NCBI GenBank assembly: GCA_902523885.1
Contig: CABZAV010000001.1
Location: 1 to 64,000 of the forward strand
Length of the DNA: 64,000 nucleotides
Direction of reading: 5' to 3'
Origin: an uncultured SAR86 cluster bacterium
GTDB lineage: Bacteria; Pseudomonadota; Gammaproteobacteria; Magnimaribacterales; AG-339-G14
A model generated the notes under the pieces. It was not told the origin of the DNA, ran no database searches, and saw only the letters and a list, made by a program, of their open reading frames with translations. The stretch's first letter is position 1. Each line of letters begins with the position of its first letter. This document shows positions 43,494 through 51,752 of the stretch, piece by piece. The translations under genes were made by a program, and so were the position numbers.

Positions 43494-44248
43494 GCGTTAC
43501 CATTAGGATCATTCCTTGTTTAGATGTCAGAAATGGCAGGGTAGTGAAAGGAATAAATTTTGAAGATATAGTTGATGCTGGCGATCCTGCAGAAGCTGCG
43601 AAAAGGTATGACATAGAAGGTGCAGATGAAATCTGTATGCTTGATATAGATGCCTCGTATGAAGCGAGATCAACGACATTAGACACTGTAGAAAAAATAG
43701 CTAATCAAGTCTTTATTCCATTTACTGTCGGTGGCGGCATTAAAAGTGTTAAAGATGTCGAGGTCTTGCTTAGATCTGGAGCTGATAAAGTTTCTATAAA
43801 TACTTCAGCAATAATTAACCCAAAACTTATAGAAGAAGCTTCTAAAGAGTTTGGTTCTCAATGCATTGTCGTAGCCATAGATGCAAAATTTAATGGAAAA
43901 AATTGGAGCGTTTATACCCATGGCGGTAAAAATAAAACAGAATTAGATGCATTATCTTGGTCAAAAAATGTTGAGCAATTGGGCGCTGGAGAAATTTTAA
44001 TGACTTCAATGGATAAAGATGGAACTAAATCAGGCTTTGATAACAATTTAAATGAAACTTTGGCGAATAATCTTAATATACCGCTAATTGCTTCTGGTGG
44101 TGCTGGAGAACTAAATCATTTAGTAGATGCAATAAAAATAGGAAAAGCAGATGCAGTTTTAGCCGCTAGCATCTTTCATTACAAAGAAATTTCAATTAGA
44201 AAAGTTAAAGAAGTGCTGAAAAGAGAAAGCTTAGATATAAGACTATAA
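43490..44248 (+). CDS. hisF: Imidazole glycerol phosphate synthase cyclase subunit HisF
   Basis: 252-residue TIM barrel partner of HisH. N-terminal RIIPCLDVRNGRVVKGINFE and FTVGGGIKSVKDVEVLLRSG, with Asp11 in CLDV and the second catalytic Asp in EILMTSMDKDGTKSGFDNN. It closes the imidazole ring, giving IGP and AICAR. Ends within six bases of the convergent gpmA stop, with no visible terminator. Confidence 0.97.
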   Translation: MSVTIRIIPCLDVRNGRVVKGINFEDIVDAGDPAEAAKRYDIEGADEICMLDIDASYEARSTTLDTVEKIANQVFIPFTVGGGIKSVKDVEVLLRSGADKVSINTSAIINPKLIEEASKEFGSQCIVVAIDAKFNGKNWSVYTHGGKNKTELDALSWSKNVEQLGAGEILMTSMDKDGTKSGFDNNLNETLANNLNIPLIASGGAGELNHLVDAIKIGKADAVLAASIFHYKEISIRKVKEVLKRESLDIRL

Positions 44249-44869
44249 ATCTTTCCTTTTAAATCTAGAATCAGTTGAATAGCTGAACAAAATAGGTTCT
44301 CCAGTTTCTATTTCAACTTTTACAATTTCACTAGGAGATATTTCTTCTAGAGACATAATGAGAGATCTGAGAGAATTCCCATGAGCGCAAATTAAAATAT
44401 TATTTCCATGTTCTACTAAAGGTTTTATCTCCTCTTCAAAATAAGGTAAAACCCTATCAGCAGTATCCTTCAAGCTTTCTCCCCCTGGGGGAGGTGTATC
44501 AAACGATCTTCTCCAAATATGAACTTGGTCTTCTCCCCATTCTTTTTTCGCTTCGTCTTTATTTAATCCTGACAAATCTCCATAATCTCGTTCATTCAAA
44601 TTTTGACTTCTTGTTTTTATAATTTTTTCTGTTTCTAATTGATTCAAAATAATTTCACCTGTTTCCTGAGCTCTAATTAATGCGGAGGTAAAATAATAAC
44701 TGAAATCAATATTTAAATTTTTTATTCTTTTCCCAGCGAGCTCAGCTTCCTCTATACCTTTTTCTGTTAAAGGAGGATTTTTCCATCCGGTAAATAAGTT
44801 TTTTTCGTTCCATTCACTTTGACCATGTCTTATCAAGACGAGATAAGAAAGATTTTTTTCTTTATTCAT
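44243..44869 (-). CDS. gpmA: 2,3-bisphosphoglycerate-dependent phosphoglycerate mutase GpmA
   Basis: 208 residues. The phosphohistidine motif is LVLIRHGQSEWNEKNLFTGW, followed by NPPLTEKGIEEAELAG and the second His in ILICAHGNSLRSLIMSLEEI. LNERDYGDLSGLNKDE is characteristic of dPGM. It interconverts 3- and 2-phosphoglycerate in glycolysis and gluconeogenesis. It is somewhat shorter than the 250-residue E. coli enzyme, as in many bacteria. Divergent from the rhodanese gene. Confidence 0.93.
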   Translation of the reverse strand: MNKEKNLSYLVLIRHGQSEWNEKNLFTGWKNPPLTEKGIEEAELAGKRIKNLNIDFSYYFTSALIRAQETGEIILNQLETEKIIKTRSQNLNERDYGDLSGLNKDEAKKEWGEDQVHIWRRSFDTPPPGGESLKDTADRVLPYFEEEIKPLVEHGNNILICAHGNSLRSLIMSLEEISPSEIVKVEIETGEPILFSYSTDSRFKRKDL

Positions 44870-44906
44870 AGTTATAAGTTTTATTTCAGTTTATGATACC
44901 CGTCCT

Positions 44907-45314
44907 ATGCCTTATTTTGTTCAATTTTTAATAGATAACTGGTTCATAGTGATACCTTTAATCGTTTCCATATCAGTATTTTTAAGAATTGAGAATGTTC
45001 GAAAGGCCTCTATATTAGACCCGCAACAAGTAATTTTGTACTTAAATAGAAAAGATGCGTTATTGATAGATATTAGAAATAATAAAGAATATTCAGAAGG
45101 AAAAATTAGCCAAGCAAAACATGTAGGCCCTGATATTGAATTATGTAAAAAAGAGATCAATAAAATATCTGATAAACCTATAATAATAGTCTGCCAAAAT
45201 GGAAATTATTCTTCAAGGATGGCTGCAGATTTAAAAAAGGAAAACATTAGTGTTTTTATTATGAAAGGAGGAATAAATTCATGGCGAAATGAAAATTTGC
45301 CTTTAATCTCCTAA
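44907..45314 (+). CDS. YibN-like membrane-anchored rhodanese
   Basis: 135 residues: an N-terminal membrane helix (QFLIDNWFIVIPLIVSISVF) followed by one rhodanese domain. The active-site loop is VCQNGNYSSRMAADLKK, with a persulfide-forming Cys, and the flanking LLIDIRNNKEYSEGKI and FIMKGGINSWRNENLPL fit. YibN-like proteins often sit near a phosphoglycerate mutase, as here. The role of the anchor is unknown; sulfur transfer or membrane-protein insertion support has been suggested. The stop shares CTAA with ntrC. Confidence 0.85.
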   Translation: MPYFVQFLIDNWFIVIPLIVSISVFLRIENVRKASILDPQQVILYLNRKDALLIDIRNNKEYSEGKISQAKHVGPDIELCKKEINKISDKPIIIVCQNGNYSSRMAADLKKENISVFIMKGGINSWRNENLPLIS

Positions 45315-46708
45315 AGATCTAGTTCATTCATTTTTCTTGCTAAAGTATTTCTGCCCCAACCCAAAAGATTTGCTGCCTCACTTTTTTTTCCTTTAGTAGC
45401 TTTCATAGCAACTTTTATCATCGTTTTTTCAAAAACTGGTATGGTTGAATTAAGAATATGATCGTCTCCATTTGATAATCTCTCAGTGGCCCAAATCTCT
45501 AGCAAGTCGTTCCAAGTTAACTCAGGTCCTTTTTTTTGAATTAATAAATCATTAGGTAAATCGCTGATTGTTATCTCTTGAGCTGAAGATAAAACTGTGA
45601 GTGAATGACAAAGATTTTGAAGCTGTAAAACGTTTCCAGGCCATATTAAGTTTGAAAAAAGATCTATAACCTCATCGGTTAAAATTTTAGTTTCCGATTT
45701 AGTTTCTTTGGAAAATTTATCAAAAAAATATGCAGCAAGTAACGGTATGTCCTCTTTTCTTTCTCTCAAGGCAGGCATTGGAATCCTTATTACATTAAGT
45801 CTGTGAAAAAGGTCTTCTCTAAATGCTCCAGTTTTAACTTTTTCATTCAAGTTTTGATTAGTTGCCGCAATTATTCTTACATCTACTGTAATAGGTTCAC
45901 TTCCTCCAATTCTATAAAATTCTCCACTGGACAGGACTCTCAAAATTCTAGTTTGAGTTTCATAAGGCATGTCTCCAATTTCATCTAAGAATAAAGTTGC
46001 TTTATGAGCTTGCTCAAATCTTCCAATTTTTTTCTTTTCTGCTCCCGTAAAAGCACCTTTTTCATAACCAAATAGCTCAGACTCTAATAATTCAATTGGA
46101 ATATCAGCCATGTTTAGAGAAATAAGTTTTTTGTCTGCTCTCTCGCTGTGTTCGAAGATAGCTCTCGCTACCAGCTCTTTTCCTGTCCCAGATTCTCCAA
46201 CCAATAATACTGTTGAATCTGAATGAGATAACTTACCGATAGAATTGAAAAGATCTTGCATTGCAGGAGATTTACCAATAATTTTTCCTTTATCCAAAGT
46301 GATTTCATCTTCTTTATTTCTTTTTTTTGATCTAATTTTTCTTTCATCCAGAGCTTTTGATATTTTTGATATCGCGTCATTTAAATCAAATGGTTTAGCT
46401 ATGTAATCCCAAGCTCCGTTTTCAAAAGCGTCTACTGTAGTATCCAAGTCTGAATGAGCAGTCATCATAATAACTGGTATGTTTGAAAATTCATTTTTAA
46501 AAGTATCTAAAAGATCCATACCATCTCTGCCAGGCATTTTTAGGTCTGTTAAAAGCACATTGGGTTTATCTAGGTCAAGTTGATTTACAACTTCATTTCC
46601 GTCCTCAAAAACAGACACTTCAAACCCTGCGTCAACCAAACCTTTTTCTAAAACAAATCTTATTGATTCATCATCGTCAGCAACCCAAACTTTTTTTGAC
46701 TTAGACAT
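45311..46708 (-). CDS. ntrC: Nitrogen regulatory response regulator NtrC
   Basis: 465 residues. Receiver domain with VWVADDDESIRFVLEKGL and the phosphoacceptor Asp in VLLTDLKMPGRDGMDLL; sigma-54 activator AAA+ domain with Walker A VLLVGESGTGKELVARAI, the sigma-54 contact loop ELFGYEKGAFTGAEKKKIGR, and LFLDEIGDMPYETQTRILRV; C-terminal Fis-type HTH KSEAANLLGWGRNTLARKMN. It activates nitrogen-scavenging promoters with sigma-54. Its start overlaps the ntrB end by 8 bases. Confidence 0.95.
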   Translation of the reverse strand: MSKSKKVWVADDDESIRFVLEKGLVDAGFEVSVFEDGNEVVNQLDLDKPNVLLTDLKMPGRDGMDLLDTFKNEFSNIPVIMMTAHSDLDTTVDAFENGAWDYIAKPFDLNDAISKISKALDERKIRSKKRNKEDEITLDKGKIIGKSPAMQDLFNSIGKLSHSDSTVLLVGESGTGKELVARAIFEHSERADKKLISLNMADIPIELLESELFGYEKGAFTGAEKKKIGRFEQAHKATLFLDEIGDMPYETQTRILRVLSSGEFYRIGGSEPITVDVRIIAATNQNLNEKVKTGAFREDLFHRLNVIRIPMPALRERKEDIPLLAAYFFDKFSKETKSETKILTDEVIDLFSNLIWPGNVLQLQNLCHSLTVLSSAQEITISDLPNDLLIQKKGPELTWNDLLEIWATERLSNGDDHILNSTIPVFEKTMIKVAMKATKGKKSEAANLLGWGRNTLARKMNELDL

Positions 46709-47792
46709 TTAAAACCTCCGCATTTTCTTCTTTGAAACTTTCTTCGGGGAAAGGGATCAAAATTGAAAAATTAGTTCCGCTCGAATCACTAGAACATTCG
46801 ATAGAACCATGATGTTGATTTATGATTCCTTTTGCAATTGCAAGGCCAAGACCCGAAGCAACTTTCTTGGTTGAAACTAAAGGAAAAAATATTGAGTCTA
46901 TGTATTCCTCTGGAATACCCGGTCCATTATCAATAAAATCAATCTCACATGCAGTTTTGTAAAAGCTACCATTTATAATCACTTCTGATGCAACCCTAGT
47001 TCTTACCGTAATTTTTGTCCCAACTTTTGTTTTAATCATTGCTTCAATAGAATTCCTAGTCAGGTTATAAAAGACTTGCATAATAAGTGAAGAGTCAATG
47101 TTAACTAAAGGCAAACTGGGATCATAATCTCTAATAAACTTTATGTCTTTGCTATCAAGAGAGCTAATAAAGTCAGGTAATTTTTCTAGAACAACATGAA
47201 TATTTTCTTTTGCCAAGCTGAGTTGAAATTGTTTTTCCGAAACTTGATTAACAATATTTGTAATTCTGTCAGATTCTCTAGAGATAATATCTAAAAGTTC
47301 TTGATTTTCTTTAGTTTTAAGTTTGTTTGAAAGCAATTGTGCTGCTCCTTTGATACCGCTTAAAGGATTTTTAATTTCATGGGCTAATCCTTTAGAAAAG
47401 GCCGCAGTTATTACTCCACCAGTAGATTTCCTTCTAGCCTTTTTTTCTAAAATTTGTTTTTCAGCATCAAAAAATTCAAATACTATCGATTCACTTTCCT
47501 CTCCTAAATAATAAGCAACAAAAGAACATTTTTTCTTCAAGCCTCCTTCTAAAAAAAGAGTTGTAATGTGTCTTTTGAGATAGGTTTTCTTCTCTAACAG
47601 ATCGAGAAGTTCAAGATTATTAGTTGGTTTTTCAATAAAAACATCATGAATCAATTTACCTTCACATTTTTTTGATGTTGTATTTAAGAAGTCTTCAGCT
47701 GAACTATTTATAAACAAAACTTTTAAATCTTTATCAGTAATAAGTAATTTTGATGAGATCTTTTGTAAAGCTGTTTCTAAAGATTTTTGCAT
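46701..47792 (-). CDS. ntrB: Nitrogen regulation sensor kinase NtrB
   Basis: 363 residues, soluble. N-terminal PAS domain (about 1-110, LLITDKDLKVLFINSSAEDF), the H-box LAHEIKNPLSGIKGAAQLL, and an HATPase with LTRNSIEAMIKTKVG, IDNGPGIPEEYIDSIFFPLV and ASGLGLAIAKGIINQHHG. It phosphorylates NtrC when nitrogen is scarce, usually under PII control; no PII gene is in the window. Lies 107 bases after glnA, the classic glnA-ntrB-ntrC order. Confidence 0.95.
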   Translation of the reverse strand: MQKSLETALQKISSKLLITDKDLKVLFINSSAEDFLNTTSKKCEGKLIHDVFIEKPTNNLELLDLLEKKTYLKRHITTLFLEGGLKKKCSFVAYYLGEESESIVFEFFDAEKQILEKKARRKSTGGVITAAFSKGLAHEIKNPLSGIKGAAQLLSNKLKTKENQELLDIISRESDRITNIVNQVSEKQFQLSLAKENIHVVLEKLPDFISSLDSKDIKFIRDYDPSLPLVNIDSSLIMQVFYNLTRNSIEAMIKTKVGTKITVRTRVASEVIINGSFYKTACEIDFIDNGPGIPEEYIDSIFFPLVSTKKVASGLGLAIAKGIINQHHGSIECSSDSSGTNFSILIPFPEESFKEENAEVLNV

Positions 47793-47813
47793 TATTTAAG
47801 AAAGTTTAAGCAA

Positions 47814-47872
47814 ATCTCAGACACTGGTTTACAGACTTTATAGTCTTCCTATGATGCCTGTGAATCTGAGAT
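47814..47872 (-). promoter_or_regulatory. Structured intergenic element between glnA and ntrB
   Basis: A nested inverted repeat: outer 8-bp arms ATCTCAGA / TCTGAGAT, directly extended by CACTGG / CCTGTG (one mismatch after a two-base bulge), and an inner hairpin AGACT-TTAT-AGTCT. In the glnA-ntrB transcript it would fold into a long stem-loop. No U-tract follows, so a processing or attenuation site is likelier than a simple terminator. Confidence 0.45.
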
Positions 47873-47899
47873 CAACTCATTTCACTTTTCTCCAAACTT

Positions 47900-48880
47900 T
47901 TACTTTGTCAGAGTCCCTACAATATGAGAAAGAATCTTGTAAGGATCTGCATTAGAAGCTGGTCTTCTGTCTTCTAGATATCCATTCCAATCATGCTCTA
48001 CGGTATAAACTGGGATTCTAATACTCGCTCCTCTGTCGCTTACGCCATAAGAAAACTCAGTAATTTTTTGAGTTTCATGCAGTCCAGTAAGTCGCATATC
48101 GTTATCAGAACCATATGAAGCAATACCTTCATCATGGACAGCACCAAGTTTTTCACAAATTGATGAGAATAATTCTTCTGATCCTTTTGTCCTCATTTCA
48201 TCGTTAGAAAAATTACTGTGCATACCGGAACCATTCCAATCTCCTGTTTTAGGTTTTGGATGAAGATTCACTCCAACACCATATTCTTCTGCAATCTTGA
48301 ATAGGAGGTATCTACTAATCCATAGATCATCTGCAGCTTTAATACCTTTTCCAAAACATTGATATTCCCATTGACCTAAAGCAACTTCAGCATTTGTTCC
48401 AGTCAAAGTAATTCCAAGATCAAGACAAGCTTGTAAATGAGCATCGGAAATTTCTCTTCCTACTACATTTCCAGCACCAACCCCACAGTAGAATTCTCCT
48501 TGTTCTTTAGGAGTACCATCTTCCCATCCTAAAGGCTCACCAGTTTTTGGATCGGTAAAAAAGAATTCCTGTTCAAATCCGAACCACCATTCATCAGTTA
48601 CTACCTCAGCAGCAGCAGCTCTAAAATTAGATGGATGTGTTGTATGATCAGCTGCTTGAACTTGAGTAAGAACCAAATCATGTCCATTAGGATTAGAATA
48701 AGTTTGAACCGGAAGAAGCAAGCAATCTGAACTTCCACCTTCCGCCTGTTGTGTTGACGAACCATCAAAAGACCAATCAGGAGCTGTGTCCTCATCTGTT
48801 GCCTTAACTTTGCTTCTCATATTAGCTTCTGGCGTGTAGCCGTCCAGCCATATATATTCGTATGTTTTGAAATCTGCCAT
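47900..48880 (-). CDS. glnII: Type II (eukaryote-like) glutamine synthetase
   Basis: 326 residues, too short for the usual bacterial GSI (about 470). Motifs are those of GSII: YIWLDGYTPEANMRSKVK, PDWSFDGSSTQQAEGGSSD, WWFGFEQEFFFTDPKTGEPL, GTNAEVALGQWEYQCFG and DRGASIRIPVYTV. It makes glutamine from glutamate, ammonia and ATP. The adenylylation Tyr system of GSI does not apply. A strong ribosome binding site AAGGAG lies before the ATG. It occupies the glnA position ahead of ntrBC. Confidence 0.95.
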   Translation of the reverse strand: MADFKTYEYIWLDGYTPEANMRSKVKATDEDTAPDWSFDGSSTQQAEGGSSDCLLLPVQTYSNPNGHDLVLTQVQAADHTTHPSNFRAAAAEVVTDEWWFGFEQEFFFTDPKTGEPLGWEDGTPKEQGEFYCGVGAGNVVGREISDAHLQACLDLGITLTGTNAEVALGQWEYQCFGKGIKAADDLWISRYLLFKIAEEYGVGVNLHPKPKTGDWNGSGMHSNFSNDEMRTKGSEELFSSICEKLGAVHDEGIASYGSDNDMRLTGLHETQKITEFSYGVSDRGASIRIPVYTVEHDWNGYLEDRRPASNADPYKILSHIVGTLTK

Positions 48881-48945
48881 AATTTTTTCTCCTTCTTAAT
48901 TACAGTTTTTAAACGAAAAGTTATATTATCAAATTAAATGTAACT

Positions 48946-48992
48946 AAATAGTGCAATTATTGTATTATTTTAAAGCTTAAATTGCACTATTT
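48946..48992. promoter_or_regulatory. 13-bp inverted repeat with TGCACTA half-sites upstream of glutamine synthetase
   Basis: AAATAGTGCAATT and AATTGCACTATTT are perfect 13-bp inverted arms 21 bases apart, centre to centre 34 bases (about three DNA turns). Each arm includes the TGCAC/GTGCA core of NtrC sites; read as 17-mers, positions 48938-48954 and 48984-49000 match a TGCACCA-N3-TGGTGCA pattern at about 12 and 10 positions. No -24/-12 sigma-54 promoter (GG-N10-GC) was found beside it, so the mode of control is open. Confidence 0.45.
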
Positions 48993-49558
48993 TAGATCAA
49001 AAAATCCAAAATATAGGGTATTTTGCTTTCAAAGTTATTAAATTTGTGTGAACCTTGACTTTCAAGGCATAAATGACTGTTTCTATAATAATAAATTGTA
49101 TCGAAATGATTTAATACTTCATCCTCAAGTTGAATAAAAGATAAATGATTAAGGGGATTATTTAAATTCTTAATTTTAATTTTATTTAAAAAATCATACA
49201 TTTCCTTTGTGAAATAGTAATTTTCTCTAGTTTGAAAATTTTGGTGCTTGCCAATAAGACTTTTCATCTTTAATAAATGATTCGGTACAACAGGATTAAT
49301 ATTTACAGACTTTAAATTATAAGTATCAGAAAAATAAGTGGCATAAAAACCCCCTAAAGAGCTTCCTAAAATAGAAACATTAAAATTACTATTTTCAAGA
49401 ATTTTTAAGATATCTTCTATTGCTTCTTTTGGAGATACTGGAAGATTAGGTAAAATAATTTCAGTTTTTAAATTTTTTACAAATTCAGAATTTTTGAAAA
49501 TTTGTGCTTTACTTGAATTAGATGAGGAATTAAACCCATGGAGGTATAAAATTTTCAA
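48992..49558 (-). CDS. yqiA: YqiA-like esterase (alpha/beta-hydrolase)
   Basis: 188 residues. N-terminal ILYLHGFNSSSNSSKAQ and the nucleophile elbow VSILGSSLGGFYATYFSD match YqiA, an esterase of palmitoyl-CoA and nitrophenyl esters. Asn-Pro (VNINPVVPN), an Asp near LSFIQLEDEV and His in SQGSHKFNNF complete the expected pattern. Overlaps yqiB by 29 bases. In E. coli yqiB, cpdA and yqiA precede parE; here cpdA and nudF are missing from the set. Confidence 0.88.
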   Translation of the reverse strand: MKILYLHGFNSSSNSSKAQIFKNSEFVKNLKTEIILPNLPVSPKEAIEDILKILENSNFNVSILGSSLGGFYATYFSDTYNLKSVNINPVVPNHLLKMKSLIGKHQNFQTRENYYFTKEMYDFLNKIKIKNLNNPLNHLSFIQLEDEVLNHFDTIYYYRNSHLCLESQGSHKFNNFESKIPYILDFLI

Positions 49559-49982
49559 GTGATCTTCCAGATTCTTTACAAATTGTTAAAAACTTATTGA
49601 GAAATGAATTCCATTGATATTTTTCATCTTTAGTAAATCCAAATTTTTTCTGACTTGGAAGAATCGAAATTAAACTTTGATGAAAACCTTGAAATCTTAT
49701 TACTTCGCACATTTTAGCTTCGTGGTATAAACGAACTTCAATTTCAATTTCTTTTGATAATTCACCAGAAAAACAGACTTTAATATCAGAAGTAAATTTT
49801 GAGATTTTGTTTAGACTAATGGACACTTCATTTAATTTTGAATTTTCCATCGGCAACCCAAAAGAAAAAAATCTCTCTTGATTTAAACTTGGTAAAACTT
49901 GAGAGAATAAAAGATAATTCTTTTCACAAATAAAATGAAAGCTTTTAAGTTTGGAATATTTTTCTTTATCTTCCATTTTCAT
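49530..49982 (-). CDS. yqiB: YqiB-like DUF1249 protein
   Basis: 150 residues. Sequence matches DUF1249/YqiB at IEVRLYHEAKMCEVIRFQG and the C-terminal DEKYQWNSFLNKFLTICKES. No catalytic residues are apparent and the function is unknown. Its pairing with yqiA, as in enterobacteria, supports the call. The N-terminus begins MKMEDKEKYSKLKSFHFICE; a second Met (codon 3) could also be used. Confidence 0.85.
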   Translation of the reverse strand: MKMEDKEKYSKLKSFHFICEKNYLLFSQVLPSLNQERFFSFGLPMENSKLNEVSISLNKISKFTSDIKVCFSGELSKEIEIEVRLYHEAKMCEVIRFQGFHQSLISILPSQKKFGFTKDEKYQWNSFLNKFLTICKESGRSLENFIPPWV

Positions 49983-50011
49983 AGTCTACTTATAAAATCT
50001 TTATTTTTAAA

Positions 50012-50719
50012 TCAGTCATGAGACGTCCATAGCACATTAGCAACTATTGATCTATAAGGCTTCCAAGAATTAGCCATTTCAGACATTTCTATTTCATTGG
50101 GCCTTAAATCTAAATTTTTTACTTCTTTCAAGGCAGCTTGTAAACCTAGATCTTTAACTGGCCAAATATCTTTTCTTCCAAGTGATGCTAGCATATAGCA
50201 ATCAGCGGTCCATTCGCCTATGCCTTTAATTTCACACAATCTATTTTTTAAAGCATCGTCACTTAGTTTGTGCAAAGATCTAAAAGATAATTTTCCAGAA
50301 GAAATTTCATTAGCTAAAATTTTACAATAATTAATTTTAGGGCCGCTCAGACCAGTTTTTTTTAAATCAGAATTTTTGATTTTTAAAAATTCTTTGGGTG
50401 AAAAAATTGGCATAAGTATTTTGATTCTTAAGAAAACTGCTCTAGCTGAAGCAACAGAAAGTTGTTGTTCCGTTATCAATCTAATCAATCCTTCGAAGCC
50501 TCTTGGCCTTCTGAAAGCTCTAAACTTGGGATATTTCAAAAACAAATCTTTAAGATCTTTATCTATTTTCGAAAGATAGATAATTTCTTCTTTGTAAGGA
50601 TGATCTCTAAACAGATTTGAAAGGGAGATATTTTTTTGCTTCTTTAACATATCTTTTAATTTGGGATTCTTCTCTAAGGACAAAATCTTCAATTGCTGTT
50701 CTAAATTTTTCATCAGCAA
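50012..50719 (-). CDS. AlkA-type DNA-3-methyladenine glycosylase (HhH-GPD)
   Basis: 235 residues from the longest start. FEGLIRLITEQQLSVASARA, then the helix-hairpin-helix EIKGIGEWTADCYMLASLG and the catalytic Asp in DIWPVKDLGLQAALKEV identify an AlkA-like alkylpurine glycosylase of base-excision repair, in the compact form without the N-terminal AlkA domain. The first 37 codons overlap the FemAB-like gene; an ATG at 50650 (23 codons in) would cut the overlap to 44 bases and still keep the domain. Start therefore uncertain. Confidence 0.9.
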   Translation of the reverse strand: MLMKNLEQQLKILSLEKNPKLKDMLKKQKNISLSNLFRDHPYKEEIIYLSKIDKDLKDLFLKYPKFRAFRRPRGFEGLIRLITEQQLSVASARAVFLRIKILMPIFSPKEFLKIKNSDLKKTGLSGPKINYCKILANEISSGKLSFRSLHKLSDDALKNRLCEIKGIGEWTADCYMLASLGRKDIWPVKDLGLQAALKEVKNLDLRPNEIEMSEMANSWKPYRSIVANVLWTSHD

Positions 50720-51752
50720 TCCAATGTGCAGAAAAAGTTTCTACTGGTTTAAATCCTCTTTTAATTTTGTGCTCTCCCTGAACACCTGGATCAAATTTTT
50801 TTAAATTATTTTCAATACAAAAATCTATTCCCTGATAATAGCAGCATTCAAAGTGGAGACAATCAAACTCTTCATTGCACCCCCAATATCGACCATAAAG
50901 ATTCTCCTTGTCTTTAAAAAATAACGATCCTCCGACAACATGTTTTGTTGTTTTTTCATTAGCCATCATCAAAACTATATTATCTGCTATAAACTTTGGG
51001 GCATTTAAAAAAAATTCTTTTGATAAATAACCTTCATGACCACTCCTCTTTAAATTTGTTGATAAATAAAAATTATAAAAATTATTCATTAATTCATCAT
51101 TTAAATCAGCGCCAGAAAAATGATGCACCTCAAGATTTTGACTGGATAATTTCTTTCTCTCTTTCTTAACATTTTTCCTATGTCTAGCTCTAAAAGAATC
51201 TAAATAGTCATCAAAACTACTATAGCCTTCGTTGAACCAAATAAATTGAGCATTCTTTCTTATACTCAAATCGTTTTCTTGATAAGACGCTATTTCGCCG
51301 TCATCGGGAAATAAGATATGCCACGAAGAAATATCATTCGATTTAGAAATACTTTTAATGCCTTCTAAAATAATAGGAAGAATATCTTTTTTGCTATAAG
51401 TGTCTTTAATTATCACCCTTGGGCCAGTTGCAGGAGTATAAGGGATGGAACTTACTAATTTAGGATAATAATTAATTCCATGATGATAAAAAGCATTTGC
51501 CCAGGAATGATCAAAAACGAATTCACCTTGAGAATTATTCTTAAGATAAAGAGGCATTGCAGCTACTAAATTATCTTCATGTTCCAAAGTTATATGCATC
51601 GGAACCCATCCTGATGAAATTCCAGTAGAACCGGTAAGTTCCAAAAGTTTTAAAAATTCATATTTCAAAAAGGGATATTCATTTTTAGGAGCAAGGCTGT
51701 CCCATTCATTTTTGTTGATTTCATTTATTGATTTATTGAATATTATTTTCAA
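50607..51752 (-). CDS. FemAB/GNAT-like N-acyltransferase (COG3146)
   Basis: 381 residues. Members of this family (formerly DUF482, 'peptidogalycan biosynthesis' in databases) share motifs visible here: ATGPRVIIKD, WHILFPDDGEIAS, FDDYLDSFRARHRKNVKKER, GRYWGCNEEFDCLHFECCYY and GEHKIKRGFKPVETFSAHWI. A double GNAT fold is expected; some members are called lysine-type acyltransferases, but no reaction is established. The C-terminus runs 113 bases into the DNA glycosylase frame. Starts on the base after ubiA ends. Confidence 0.88.
   Translation of the reverse strand: MKIIFNKSINEINKNEWDSLAPKNEYPFLKYEFLKLLELTGSTGISSGWVPMHITLEHEDNLVAAMPLYLKNNSQGEFVFDHSWANAFYHHGINYYPKLVSSIPYTPATGPRVIIKDTYSKKDILPIILEGIKSISKSNDISSWHILFPDDGEIASYQENDLSIRKNAQFIWFNEGYSSFDDYLDSFRARHRKNVKKERKKLSSQNLEVHHFSGADLNDELMNNFYNFYLSTNLKRSGHEGYLSKEFFLNAPKFIADNIVLMMANEKTTKHVVGGSLFFKDKENLYGRYWGCNEEFDCLHFECCYYQGIDFCIENNLKKFDPGVQGEHKIKRGFKPVETFSAHWIADEKFRTAIEDFVLREESQIKRYVKEAKKYLPFKSV

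Noticed and set aside
44243-44248. Terminator between hisF and gpmA
   Set aside because: The genes overlap by six bases and no inverted repeat is present.
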